NCBI RefSeq assembly: GCF_003369795.1
Contig: NZ_CP026730.1
Coordinates: forward strand, 7,555,001-7,619,000
Reading direction: 5' to 3'
DNA: 64,000 nt
From: Streptomyces sp. CB09001
Lineage (GTDB): Bacteria > Actinomycetota > Actinomycetes > Streptomycetales > Streptomycetaceae
Under the pieces are notes generated by a model, which saw only the letters and a program-made list of their open reading frames with translations, ran no database searches and was not told the origin of the DNA. The translations under genes and the position numbers were made by a program. This document shows positions 15,877 through 24,144 of the stretch, piece after piece; position 1 is the first letter of the stretch, and every line of letters starts with the position of its first letter.

Positions 15877-16275
15877 GTGACCGAAGTGGAACCGACCGGC
15901 GAGTCGGTACCGACCGGCGACGGACTGGTTGCGCTGAGCCGGCAACACCAGTTGCTGGCCCTGCCCATGTTCGTCCTGACCAGCGTCCCCACCGACGCGG
16001 GTATCGCCGCGGTGATGGAGGCAATCCCGGCACACGGGGACTACTGGGCCAAGTTGGAGGAGGAGGGCGTTCTCTTCGCCGGCGGTCCGGTGCTGTCCGG
16101 GCACGGCTCCGATCCGTGGTCGGGCCGCGCCATGTTCATCTTCCAGGCGCAGTCACTCGACGCGGCACGCGCCGTCGCCGAGGCGGATCCGATGCACACA
16201 GGCGGTGCCAGGCAGTACGAGCTGCGTCCATGGCTGCTCAATCACCTGGTCGTCCCTGACGGAGTGAAGCCCTGA
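15877..16275 (+). CDS. YciI-like (YCII) domain protein
   Basis: A 132-residue protein with a ferredoxin-like YCII domain: FVLTSVPTDAGIAAVMEAIPAHGDYWAKLEEEGVLFAGGPV, then the SLDAARAVAEADPMHTGG segment with the family Asp-Pro-(M/F) and His. YCII proteins include dehydrochlorinase-like and muconolactone-isomerase-like enzymes. The GTG start follows GAGGAG only 10 bp after the cupin stop, so the two are coupled. May isomerise or hydrolyse a ring product; the function is inferred from fold and context only. Confidence 0.78.
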   Translation: MTEVEPTGESVPTGDGLVALSRQHQLLALPMFVLTSVPTDAGIAAVMEAIPAHGDYWAKLEEEGVLFAGGPVLSGHGSDPWSGRAMFIFQAQSLDAARAVAEADPMHTGGARQYELRPWLLNHLVVPDGVKP

Positions 16276-16341
16276 CGGACCCTTCCCTTTCACGGCGCGT
16301 ACCCGCCACTGTCCTCCCGGCGGGCCCCGCGCCGGATCGGG

Positions 16342-17004
16342 TCAGCTCGAAGGGCTGGAGAAGTCCGGCACTGTCGCAACGATCGTAGATATCGTCATGT
16401 TGGTGCACAGGTCGACGACAAGATCGATCGGCACGTCTTCGTCGTGCGTCAGCCAGTCGATGATGACCCTGTCGGTGAATCCGAGACATCCGGACAGGGC
16501 GGAGCGTAGAAAGGGCGACGCCTCGCCCGGCGGAAGGTCCAGCAGCTGCATGAAGGTCGTGACTCCGCCGTGATGGACGGATTCCCGGATAGTGGCTTCC
16601 GCGGTGTCCCCGGGGCTTGCCCGAAGCAGCCCGAGCAGCACCTGCGGGTGGCTGCGGAAGTACTCGAAGTGACGACGTATGATGCCGCGAATCTGCGCCG
16701 CGGCATCTCCGTCCTCGGGCTGTGGTTTTGTGAATGCCTGAAGATCCGCGAATACCTGCTCCAGGACGGCCACGTAAAGGTTTCGTTTGCTGCCGAAGTA
16801 ATACGAAACCAGACCGTGAGCGACCTCGGCCTCATCGCAGATATCGTCAATAAAGACGGAATCATAAGCCCGTACGGAAAACAGCTTCAATGCCGCGGCC
16901 ACCAGGCGAGACCGTCGGTCTACGCTCTGGCTTTTGTCGGCGGACGCCTCGTTCCGAGTTTTGCGCTGCGACTTCGAAGGGCGGCGGTCAGGCATCTGGA
17001 GCAT
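16342..17004 (-). CDS. TetR-family transcriptional regulator
   Basis: A 220-residue TetR protein: basic leader, HTH at about residues 32-78 (RLVAAALKLFSVRAYDSVFIDDICDEAEVAHGLVSYYFGSKRNLY, key YYFGSK), then a helical ligand domain. The start is either 17004 or the Met three codons on; GGAG sits awkwardly for both. Lower GC and rarer codons over the HTH part than the neighbours hint at a different origin. Same strand as leuD, 72 bp downstream of it. Target unknown. Confidence 0.85.
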   Translation of the reverse strand: MLQMPDRRPSKSQRKTRNEASADKSQSVDRRSRLVAAALKLFSVRAYDSVFIDDICDEAEVAHGLVSYYFGSKRNLYVAVLEQVFADLQAFTKPQPEDGDAAAQIRGIIRRHFEYFRSHPQVLLGLLRASPGDTAEATIRESVHHGGVTTFMQLLDLPPGEASPFLRSALSGCLGFTDRVIIDWLTHDEDVPIDLVVDLCTNMTISTIVATVPDFSSPSS

Positions 17005-17076
17005 GTCTCCAAGCGTATGTGCACTGCAATGTGGCGGTAGTGGTCGATTGTAGGTGACGCCGGTGCGTCCTCGGAG

Positions 17077-17664
17077 TCAGAGTGTGACGGGCTTGAAGGC
17101 CGGGCGGCCCTGCTCGAAGGCGTCGATGGCCCCGACGTTGCGGAGTGTGAGTCCGATGTCGTCGAGACCTTCCATCAGGCGCCGACGAGTGTAGTCGTCG
17201 ATCTCGAAGCCGGCGGTCAGGTCCCCGCACCGCACCTCACGCGCGTCGAGGTCGACGGTCACCTCGGTGGCCGGATCGGTTTCGACTGCCGTCCAGAGCT
17301 GCTCCACGGTCTCTTGCGGCAGCACAACGGTCAGCAGCCCGCCCTTGAGCGAGTTGCCGCGGAAGATGTCGGCGAAGCGGGCGGAGACGACGGCCTTGAA
17401 TCCGTAGTCCTGCAGTGCCCACACCGCGTGCTCACGGGAGGATCCCGTGCCGAAGCCCGGCCCCGCCACGAGGACCGTGGCGCCCTTGTGCTCCGCCCGG
17501 TTGAGCACGAACCGGGGATCGGCCCGCCAGGCGGCGAACAGCGCGTCCTCGAAGCCGGTGCGGGTGACCCTCTTGAGGTACTCGGCCGGGATGATCTGGT
17601 CGGTGTCCACGTTGGAGCGGCGCAGCGGAACGGCCGTGCCGGTGTGGCTGACGAACTTGTCCAT
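17077..17664 (-). CDS. leuD: 3-isopropylmalate dehydratase small subunit
   Basis: A 195-residue LeuD, full length, with RRSNVDTDQIIPAEYLKRV at the N-terminus, the substrate-specificity region GFGTGSSREHAVWAL and FADIFRGNSLKGGLLTV. It pairs with LeuC to isomerise 2-isopropylmalate to 3-isopropylmalate or a homologous substrate. Its start lies 6 bp after the leuC stop, so the pair is coupled. The surrounding genes are catabolic, leuA and ilv genes are absent, and leuB is separated by a terminator, so an alternative substrate is possible. Confidence 0.93.
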   Translation of the reverse strand: MDKFVSHTGTAVPLRRSNVDTDQIIPAEYLKRVTRTGFEDALFAAWRADPRFVLNRAEHKGATVLVAGPGFGTGSSREHAVWALQDYGFKAVVSARFADIFRGNSLKGGLLTVVLPQETVEQLWTAVETDPATEVTVDLDAREVRCGDLTAGFEIDDYTRRRLMEGLDDIGLTLRNVGAIDAFEQGRPAFKPVTL

Positions 17665-17670
17665 GACTCC

Positions 17671-19113
17671 TCAGACCTCCGGTGACTCGGGCAGATCGGA
17701 AGGCGCGGACAGGTGCCCGGTCACGGCAGTCGCCGCGGCCACGAGCGGCGACACCAGGTGGGTGCGCCCGCCCTTGCCCTGCCGGCCCTCGAAGTTCCGG
17801 TTCGACGTGGAAGCCGCACGCTCGCCGGGGGCGAGCTGGTCGGGGTTCATGCCCAGGCACATCGAACAGCCGGCGAAGCGCCATTCCGCGCCCGCGGCCT
17901 CGAACACCTCGTGCAGTCCCTCTGCCTCCGCCTCGATGCGCACGCGCGCGGAGCCGGGGACGACCAGCATGCGTATACCCTCGGCGACCCTGCGCCCCTT
18001 CAGAACCCCGGCTGCGGCGCGCAGGTCCTCGAGCCGGCCATTCGTGCACGAACCCAGGAAGACCGTGTCCACCGAGATCTCCCGAAGCGGCATTCCCGGC
18101 GTCAGACCCATGTACTCGAGCGCGCGCTCGACGCCGTCGCGCACGTTCGGGTCGGCGATCGCGGCCGGGTCTGGCACGGATCCGCTCAGCGGGGCGCCCT
18201 GTCCCGGGTTGGTACCCCAGGTGACGAAGGGGGTCAGTGCGTCGGCTTCGACGGTGATCTCGGCGTCGAACCGCGCGTCCTCGTCGGTGTGCAGCGTCGA
18301 CCAGTGGGCCAGCGCCGCGTCCCAGTCCTCGCCCTGCGGGGCGTGGGGACGTCCTTCGAGGTAGGCGTACGTGGTGTCGTCAGGGGCGATGAGCCCGGCA
18401 CGGGCCCCGGCCTCGATCGACATGTTGCACACCGTCATCCGGGCCTCCATGGAGAGGTTCCGGATGGCCTGGCCCCGGTATTCGAAGACGTAGCCCTGTC
18501 CGCCGCCGATGCCGATCTTCGCGATCACCGCGAGGATGAGGTCCTTCGCGGTCACGCCGGGCTTCAGGGAGCCCGTGACGTTGATCGCCATCGTCCTGAA
18601 CGGCTTGAGCGGCAGTGTCTGGGTGGCCAGGACATGCTCGACGTCGCTGGTGCCGATGCCGAAGGCGATGGCGCCGAACGCGCCGTGGGTGGACGTGTGC
18701 GAGTCGCCGCAGACGATCGTCATGCCGGGCTGGGTGAGGCCGAGCTGCGGACCGATGACGTGCACGACACCCTGGTCGGCGTCGCCGAGGGGGTGCAGCC
18801 GGACACCGAACTCGGCGCAGTTGCGGCGCAGCGTCTCGATCTGGGTGCGCGAGACGGGGTCGGCGATCGGCTTGTCGATCTCCAGGGTGGGGGTGTTGTG
18901 GTCCTCGGTGGAGATGGTCAGATCCGGTCGGCGGACCTTGCGGCCGGCGAGCCTGAGCCCATCGAAGGCCTGAGGGCTGCTGACCTCATGGACGAAATGC
19001 ATGTCGACGTAGAGGAGATCGGGTTCGCCGACGGCGCGGCGCACCACATGCGCCTCCCAGATCTTCTCGGCCAGCGTCAGCGGCTGCACTGGCGCAGCGT
19101 GTGCGGCTGTCAT
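17671..19113 (-). CDS. leuC: 3-isopropylmalate dehydratase large subunit
   Basis: A 480-residue aconitase-family subunit. Iron-sulfur Cys residues are in VFLGSCTNGR and in FAGCSMCLGMN. Substrate and catalytic motifs CGDSHTSTHGAFGAIAFGIG and TSNRNFEGRQGKGGRTH are intact. The start at 19113 (MTAAHAAPV) follows GGAGAG; upstream in-frame sequence is non-conserved. The ARMTVCNMSIEAGARAGL segment is typical of true LeuC rather than aconitase. Forms the dehydratase with LeuD. It has its own 230-bp leader, with a hairpin at 19215-19242, after the leuB terminator. Confidence 0.94.
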   Translation of the reverse strand: MTAAHAAPVQPLTLAEKIWEAHVVRRAVGEPDLLYVDMHFVHEVSSPQAFDGLRLAGRKVRRPDLTISTEDHNTPTLEIDKPIADPVSRTQIETLRRNCAEFGVRLHPLGDADQGVVHVIGPQLGLTQPGMTIVCGDSHTSTHGAFGAIAFGIGTSDVEHVLATQTLPLKPFRTMAINVTGSLKPGVTAKDLILAVIAKIGIGGGQGYVFEYRGQAIRNLSMEARMTVCNMSIEAGARAGLIAPDDTTYAYLEGRPHAPQGEDWDAALAHWSTLHTDEDARFDAEITVEADALTPFVTWGTNPGQGAPLSGSVPDPAAIADPNVRDGVERALEYMGLTPGMPLREISVDTVFLGSCTNGRLEDLRAAAGVLKGRRVAEGIRMLVVPGSARVRIEAEAEGLHEVFEAAGAEWRFAGCSMCLGMNPDQLAPGERAASTSNRNFEGRQGKGGRTHLVSPLVAAATAVTGHLSAPSDLPESPEV

Positions 19114-19214
19114 CGGGATCTCTCCAGTTTGTGCGGTCTCGCCTGCTTGCCCCGGACGCGCCTGCCGACGGGCCGGCGCGTCCGGGCTGCTGCGGGATTC
19201 GATGGTGGCCGGGC

Positions 19215-19242
19215 GGCACACACCACCTGTTCGGTGTGTGCC
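19215..19242 (-). repeat. 10-bp hairpin in the leuC leader
   Basis: GGCACACACC (19215-19224), an 8-nt loop, and the perfect complement at 19233-19242, about 100 nt upstream of leuC. It could be a structured leader or a regulator site. No Leu-rich leader peptide and no T-box element were seen. Confidence 0.35.
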
Positions 19243-19315
19243 CGGCCGCACCCTGGCACTCGCGGGCCCAGCTCGTGTTCAGCGGCTGCACCTGGGACCG
19301 GGGAGGGTAGGCGTC

Positions 19316-19343
19316 GTGCCGGTCCCGATGTCGGGACCGGCAC
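19316..19343 (-). terminator. Terminator hairpin after leuB
   Basis: 13-bp perfect stem (arms 19316-19328 and 19331-19343, tight loop) directly abutting the leuB stop codon on its downstream side. It separates leuB from the leuCD transcript. Confidence 0.68.
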
Positions 19344-20384
19344 TCACGCCGATGCTCGCTGGGCGATGTCCGACCCGACCTGCGTGGTCGACCGCTCACC
19401 TTGTGGGTTGAGCAGGTCCTCGGCGACGGCGGCCTCGATCCGGGCCGCTGCCTCGGCATGTCCGAGATGCGACAGGAGCATCGCCGCGGACAGGATCGCC
19501 GCGGTCGGATTGGCCTTGGACTTCCCCGCGATGTCCGGAGCCGAGCCGTGCACCGGCTCGAACATCGAGGGCGCCGCCTTCGACGGGTTGAGATTGCCGC
19601 TCGCGGCGAGTCCGATGCCGCCGACGATGGCTGCGCCGAGGTCGGTCAGGATGTCGCCGAACATGTTGTCGGTGAGGACGACGTCGAACCTCTCGGGCTG
19701 CGTCACGAAGAACATCGTCGCCGCGTCCACGTGCTGGTAGTCCACCGTGACGTCCGGGAACTCCTCGTTGAGAGCCTCGACGATCCGCTGCCAGAGTTCA
19801 CCGGCGTAGGTGAGCACGTTGGTCTTGTGCACGAGCGTGAGCTTGCGACGCGGCCGGGACGCGGCCACGGAGAACGCGTACCGTGCGACCCGCTCGACGC
19901 CGAACGCCGTGTTGTAGCTCTCCTGGGTCGCGATCTCCTGCGGCGTCCCGCCGCGTATCACGCCGCCGGCGCCGGTGTAGACACCTTCCGTGCCCTCACG
20001 AATGACGACCATGTCGATGGTCTCCGGGGTGCCGCTCCTGAGCGGCGAGGTGACGCCGGGGAGAAGCTTCACGGGGCGCAGGTTCACGTAGTGGTCGAGT
20101 TCGAACCGCAGTTGCAGCAGCACTCCCCGGTCGATGATCCCGGGGGGCACCGACGGGTCCCCGATCGCGCCGAGCAGGATGGCGTCGTGCTCGTGGAGCT
20201 CCTCAACGACCCTCTTCGGCAGCGTCTCGCCGGTGCGGTGCCACAGCCGTGCGCCGAGGTCGTACTCAGTGGTGTCGAGGCTGATGTCGGGCGCCGCCGC
20301 GCGTAGTACCTTGAGGGCCTCGGCAGTGACCTCGGGGCCGATACCATCGCCGCCGATCACGGCGAGCTTGATCGATGAAGGCAT
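19344..20384 (-). CDS. leuB: 3-isopropylmalate dehydrogenase-family enzyme
   Basis: A 346-residue beta-decarboxylating dehydrogenase. GGDGIGPEV opens the fold; VVIREGTEGVYTGAGG carries the substrate-binding Arg/Glu, and LVHKTNVL, DNMFGDILTDLGA and EPVHGSAPDIAGK follow. The Asp-Asn-Met-Phe-Gly-Asp metal motif is intact. It resembles actinobacterial LeuB but starts VIGGDG instead of the usual IPGDG. The start follows AAGGA. Its promoter carries the same operator as the VOC/hydrolase pair, which is odd for leucine synthesis, so it may act on another 3-substituted malate. Confidence 0.88.
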   Translation of the reverse strand: MPSSIKLAVIGGDGIGPEVTAEALKVLRAAAPDISLDTTEYDLGARLWHRTGETLPKRVVEELHEHDAILLGAIGDPSVPPGIIDRGVLLQLRFELDHYVNLRPVKLLPGVTSPLRSGTPETIDMVVIREGTEGVYTGAGGVIRGGTPQEIATQESYNTAFGVERVARYAFSVAASRPRRKLTLVHKTNVLTYAGELWQRIVEALNEEFPDVTVDYQHVDAATMFFVTQPERFDVVLTDNMFGDILTDLGAAIVGGIGLAASGNLNPSKAAPSMFEPVHGSAPDIAGKSKANPTAAILSAAMLLSHLGHAEAAARIEAAVAEDLLNPQGERSTTQVGSDIAQRASA

Positions 20385-20480
20385 GTGTGAGTCCTTACTA
20401 GGGACGCCTGGCGTCCGATGATGTTGGCGCGCTGGTCGAGTGCGGCCGCGCCAAGACGCTGCAGACGGCTTACCGTATCG

Positions 20481-20510
20481 ATGCTAGAAGCCAGGTTGAC
20501 CTCAAGTCAA
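20481..20510 (-). promoter_or_regulatory. Predicted leuB promoter with operator copy B1
   Basis: Minus strand TTGACT (20510-20505), an 18-nt spacer, TAGCAT (20486-20481), giving a leader of about 90 nt. The palindrome TGACCTCAAGTCA (20497-20509; one mismatched pair) lies over the -35 box, the same layout as at the VOC and hydrolase promoters. Confidence 0.52.
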
Positions 20511-20517
20511 GCATTTT

Positions 20518-20530
20518 TGACTTCAGGTCA
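20518..20530. promoter_or_regulatory. Operator copy B2, TGACTTCAGGTCA
   Basis: Second copy centred 21 bp upstream of B1. It overlaps the stop codon of the IclR gene (20528-20530). Palindromic with one mismatched pair. Confidence 0.52.
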
Positions 20531-21304
20531 AGCGGGGTCGCGCCGGCGCAGTGTGCGCGAGATGCCGAGGGCCGCGGTGCGTACGGCGGGAGCGTACCGT
20601 TCCGGATCGAGCCGGTTGGTCCAGCCCGTGATCGATATCGCCGCCACCGCGGTGCCCTGGGGGCCTTGAACCGGTGCCGCTACGCAGGTGATACCGACCG
20701 TGGACTCCTCGCGTTCGAGCGCGACCCCCGACTCGCGAATCCTGTCGAGCTCGGCTCTCAGCAGACCAGGGGCGACGACCGTGCGCGGCGTGCGGCGACG
20801 CAGGCCGGCCGCGAGCACCTCCGCGAATCGCTCGGGCGGCCCGAACGCCAACAGCGCCTTCCCCACCCCGGTGCAATAGGCGGGCATCCGACCGCCCACA
20901 CGGGAGGACACCAGGGGGCCGCGGCGGCCGTCAAGCTTCTGCACGTAGATCACCTCGACACCGTCCGGTACCGCGAGATGGACGGTCTCGTGCGTCGCCT
21001 CGAAGAGATCGGTCAGGAACGGGGCAGCGGCCTCGCGCAGACCGCGCTGACTCGGCACCAACTGACCGAGTTCGAACAAGCGCATGCCCAGTCGAAAACC
21101 ATGCTCACTTCGCTCCACGATCGCCCATTCGGCCAGCTCGCCCAGCAGGCGAAGAATCGTGGGCTTGGCGATCCCCGTGCGTCGATGCAGCTCAGCGAGG
21201 CTGAGCTGCTCGTCCCCGGACCGGAACGCACTGACCAGAGTCAACGCACGCCCCAGCACCGAATTCGGTGCCAATGGGTCGACGTTCCGCTGAGTGGAGC
21301 GCAT
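20528..21304 (-). CDS. IclR-family transcriptional regulator
   Basis: A 258-residue regulator from the ATG at 21304; a TTG start 12 codons upstream is possible. Winged HTH (SVLGRALTLVSAF, LSLAELHRRTGIAKPTILRLL), then the effector domain with GGRMPAYCTGVGKALLA and GITCVAAPVQGPQGTAVAAISI. It sits between leuB (same strand, downstream) and the divergent mhpF operon. The 15-bp palindrome at 21327-21341 lies just upstream of its start. It is the nearest candidate to bind either that site or the TGACYTSARGTCA copies next to its 3' end. Confidence 0.88.
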   Translation of the reverse strand: MRSTQRNVDPLAPNSVLGRALTLVSAFRSGDEQLSLAELHRRTGIAKPTILRLLGELAEWAIVERSEHGFRLGMRLFELGQLVPSQRGLREAAAPFLTDLFEATHETVHLAVPDGVEVIYVQKLDGRRGPLVSSRVGGRMPAYCTGVGKALLAFGPPERFAEVLAAGLRRRTPRTVVAPGLLRAELDRIRESGVALEREESTVGITCVAAPVQGPQGTAVAAISITGWTNRLDPERYAPAVRTAALGISRTLRRRDPA

Positions 21305-21326
21305 CGCTTCATCTTCGACAGGGGCG

Positions 21327-21341
21327 CTTGACACTGTCAAG
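21327..21341. promoter_or_regulatory. Palindrome CTTGACACTGTCAAG between the IclR and mhpF genes
   Basis: Perfect 7-1-7 palindrome ending 2 bp before the mhpF start codon. It carries a TTGACA on each strand. It is well placed to be an operator for the divergent pair. No Shine-Dalgarno sequence lies between it and mhpF. Confidence 0.55.
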
Positions 21342-21343
21342 CA

Positions 21344-22258
21344 ATGACCGCAACAAGACTGACCGCAGCGATCGTGGGGCCGGGCAACATCGGCACCGAT
21401 CTGCTCGAAAAGCTGCTGCCGAATCCATTTCTCGATGTGCGCTACATGGTCGGCATCGCCGAATCGGACGGCCTGGCCCGCGCCCGCGCAAAGGGCCTCG
21501 ACGCCAGCGCCGAGGGAGTCGACTGGCTGCTACGCCAGGACCCGCTTCCGGACATCGTGTTCGAGGCGACCTCGGCCAAGGCGCATGAGGCCAACGCGCC
21601 CCGCTACGCCGAGGCCGGGATCAAGGCCATCGACCTGACCCCGGCCCACCTCGGACCGATGGTGTGCCCGCCGGTCAACCTGCAGGCGCATCTGGACGCC
21701 CCGAACATCTCGATGATCACCTGCGGCGGCCAGGCGACGATCCCGATCGTCCACGCCGTCTCCCGGATCACGCCGGTGCCCTACGCGGAGATCGTCGCCT
21801 CGGTGTCCTCCCGGTCGGCCGGCCCCGGCACACGGGCCAACATCGACGAGTTCACCCTCACCACGAGCCAGGCGGTCGCCGAGGTGGGCGGCGCCCAGCG
21901 CGGCAAGGCCGTCATCGTCCTGAACCCGGTCGAGCCGCCCATGATCATGCGCGACACCGTCTACTGCATGATCGGCGCCGACGCCGACCGCCCGGCCGTC
22001 GCTGCCTCGATCCACGAGATGATCACCGAGGTCCAGCAGTACGTCCCCGGCTACACGCTCCGGGCGGAGCCCCAGTTCGACGACCCCGCCGAGGAGTGGG
22101 GCGGAAACGCACGCGTCGCGGTGTTCCTGGAGGTCAAGGGCAACGGCGACTATCTCCCGCCCTTTGCCGGAAACCTCGACATCATGACCGCGGCCGCCGC
22201 CCGAGTCGGCGATCTGATGGCCCGCGCCGCCCTCGGACCGGATCTGGAGGCCAAGTGA
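21344..22258 (+). CDS. mhpF: Acetaldehyde dehydrogenase (acetylating) of the meta-cleavage lower pathway
   Basis: A 304-residue enzyme with the N-terminal NAD loop IVGPGNIGTDLL, the catalytic Cys in MITCGGQATIP, and the conserved ASVSSRSAGPGTRANIDEFT and GGAQRGKAVIVLNP blocks. It converts acetaldehyde, channelled from the aldolase, to acetyl-CoA using NAD and CoA. No ribosome-binding site is visible before the ATG, so translation may be leaderless. Its stop overlaps the aldolase start (TGATG), in line with a stable dehydrogenase-aldolase complex. Divergent from IclR. Confidence 0.94.
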   Translation: MTATRLTAAIVGPGNIGTDLLEKLLPNPFLDVRYMVGIAESDGLARARAKGLDASAEGVDWLLRQDPLPDIVFEATSAKAHEANAPRYAEAGIKAIDLTPAHLGPMVCPPVNLQAHLDAPNISMITCGGQATIPIVHAVSRITPVPYAEIVASVSSRSAGPGTRANIDEFTLTTSQAVAEVGGAQRGKAVIVLNPVEPPMIMRDTVYCMIGADADRPAVAASIHEMITEVQQYVPGYTLRAEPQFDDPAEEWGGNARVAVFLEVKGNGDYLPPFAGNLDIMTAAAARVGDLMARAALGPDLEAK

Positions 22259-23316
22259 TGACTCGCCCCACGCTCACCCACGACGTACGGATCATCGACA
22301 CCACGCTGCGCGACGGCAGCCACGCGATGGCACACCGTTTCACCGAGACGCAGGTGCGCGACACCGTTCGCGCGCTGGACGCCGCGGGCCTCGAATGGAT
22401 CGAGGTCTCGCACGGAGACGGCATCGGCGGATCCACCTTCAACTACGGATTCTCCGGCACCGACGAGATGCAGTTGATCGCCGCGGCCCGCGAGGAGACA
22501 CGGAACGCGCGGATCGCCGTACTCCTCGTGCCCGGCATCGGCACCGTCGAAGACCTCAAGCGCGCCCACGACGCCGGCGCCGAGATGGTTCGGGTCGCCA
22601 CCCACTGCACCGAGGCCGACGTCTCCGTACAGCACTTCGCCGCCGCGCGTGACCTGGGGATGGAGACGGCCGGCTTCTTGATGATGGCGCACCGCGCATC
22701 ACCCGAGAAACTGGCCGAGCAGGCCCGCATCATGGTCGACGCCGGATGCCAGTGCCCGTATGTGACGGACTCGGCCGGCGCGCTGCTCATGCACGAGGCA
22801 AAGGCCCGCTTCGAAGCGCTCGTGGACGAGGTCGGCAACGAGGCGTGGGTCGGCTACCACGGTCACCAGAACCTCTCCCTCGGCGTGGCCAACTCGGTGC
22901 TCGCCCACGAGGCCGGGGTACGTTCGATCGACGGTTCGCTGTGTGCACTCGGCGCCGGCTCCGGCAACTCGCCGACCGAGGTGCTCGCCGCCGTGTTCGA
23001 ACGACTTGACATCGACACAGGGCTCGATGTATCCAAGGTGATCGACGCGGCCGAGGACGTCGTCCGCCCCTATCTCCCTCGCTGGCCGAAGATGGACCGC
23101 AACGCGATCGTCCAGGGCTGGGCCGGGGTCTACTCCAGTTTCCTGCTGCACGCCGAACGCGCCGGAGCGCGCTACAAGGTCCCCGCCCACCACATCCTGA
23201 AGCGCTGCGGGGAACTCGGCTACGTCGGGGGCCAGGAGGACATGATCATCGACGTTGCGATCCAGCTGGCGGCCGAGCAGGAGCAGCAGGGCTCGCTCGC
23301 CGCGGCGAGAGGGTGA
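22258..23316 (+). CDS. mhpE: 4-hydroxy-2-oxovalerate aldolase
   Basis: A 352-residue HMGL-like TIM-barrel aldolase. IIDTTLRDGSHAMAHRFT carries the metal-site Asp and the catalytic His/Arg region, WVGYHGHQNLSLGVANS the metal-binding His pair, and LGAGSGNSPTEVL the C-terminal channel region. It splits 4-hydroxy-2-oxovalerate to pyruvate and acetaldehyde. The start overlaps the mhpF stop by one base; GGAGG 12 bp upstream serves as ribosome site. It shares an operon with mhpF and mhpD. Confidence 0.94.
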   Translation: MTRPTLTHDVRIIDTTLRDGSHAMAHRFTETQVRDTVRALDAAGLEWIEVSHGDGIGGSTFNYGFSGTDEMQLIAAAREETRNARIAVLLVPGIGTVEDLKRAHDAGAEMVRVATHCTEADVSVQHFAAARDLGMETAGFLMMAHRASPEKLAEQARIMVDAGCQCPYVTDSAGALLMHEAKARFEALVDEVGNEAWVGYHGHQNLSLGVANSVLAHEAGVRSIDGSLCALGAGSGNSPTEVLAAVFERLDIDTGLDVSKVIDAAEDVVRPYLPRWPKMDRNAIVQGWAGVYSSFLLHAERAGARYKVPAHHILKRCGELGYVGGQEDMIIDVAIQLAAEQEQQGSLAAARG

Positions 23317-23319
23317 GAC

Positions 23320-24144
23320 ATGGACACGGTAACGAGGGCCGAGGCGGCGCAGAAGCTGTTCGACGCCCATGCCGGCCGGAAGCCGATCGAACCGCTCATC
23401 GAGTCGTATCCCGACATGACGGTGACCGACTCGTATGAGATCCAGCGGCTGCAGATCCGCCGGCGCGTCGACGCCGGCGCGAGGATCCGCGGTCACAAGG
23501 TTGGGCTGACGTCGGCTGCGATGCGACGGCAACTCGGTGTGAACCAGCCGGACTTCGGCGTGCTGCTGGACGAGATGTTCTGCGCCGAGAACACCGAGAT
23601 CGACATCACGAAGTTCTTGCAGCCGCGGATCGAGCCGGAAGTCGCGTTCGTGCTCGCAAAGCCGCTGCGCGGCCCGGGGGTCACCGTCGCGGACGCGGCA
23701 GCGGCGGTGGACTTCGTGCTTCCCGCCTTCGAGATCATCGACTCCCGGATCACCGACTGGAACATCGGCTTCCTGGACACCGTGGCGGACAACGCCTCAT
23801 CCGGCGCCCTGGTGCTGGGCAGCGACCCGGTCCGGCTGACGGCGACGGACCTCAGGTTGTCCGGCTGCGTACTGCACCGCAACGGCCGGGTAGTCGGCAG
23901 CGGTGCGGGCGGGGCTGTGCTGGGCTCCCCGCTGAACTCTCTGGCATGGCTCGCCAACACGGTCGGTCCGCTCGGCGTGACCCTGGAGGCCGGACACGTC
24001 GTGTTGCCCGGGTCGATCACCGCGTCGGTCCCGGTGGCCGGCGGCGACACCTTCTCCGCCGTCTTCGCAGGCATCGGCAGGGTCGCTGTGGCGTTCACGG
24101 TCGGTCAAACGCCCGAACTCGGCGAAGGAGCCCCCAATGAATGA
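23320..24144 (+). CDS. mhpD: 2-hydroxypenta-2,4-dienoate hydratase
   Basis: A 274-residue FAH-like-fold hydratase with GHKVGLTSAAMRRQLGV (active-site Lys), the metal ligands Glu-x-Glu in RIEPEVAFVL and the third Glu in PAFEIIDSRI. It adds water to 2-hydroxypentadienoate to give 4-hydroxy-2-oxovalerate, the substrate of the preceding aldolase. It starts 3 bp after the mhpE stop. A C-terminal tail (TPELGEGAPNE) overlaps the next gene by 8 bp and carries that gene's ribosome site. Confidence 0.92.
   Translation: MDTVTRAEAAQKLFDAHAGRKPIEPLIESYPDMTVTDSYEIQRLQIRRRVDAGARIRGHKVGLTSAAMRRQLGVNQPDFGVLLDEMFCAENTEIDITKFLQPRIEPEVAFVLAKPLRGPGVTVADAAAAVDFVLPAFEIIDSRITDWNIGFLDTVADNASSGALVLGSDPVRLTATDLRLSGCVLHRNGRVVGSGAGGAVLGSPLNSLAWLANTVGPLGVTLEAGHVVLPGSITASVPVAGGDTFSAVFAGIGRVAVAFTVGQTPELGEGAPNE

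Noticed and set aside
19114..19343. Leucine attenuator or T-box in front of leuC
   Set aside because: No Leu-rich leader peptide, no T-box sequence and no alternative terminator structure were found; only a simple hairpin.
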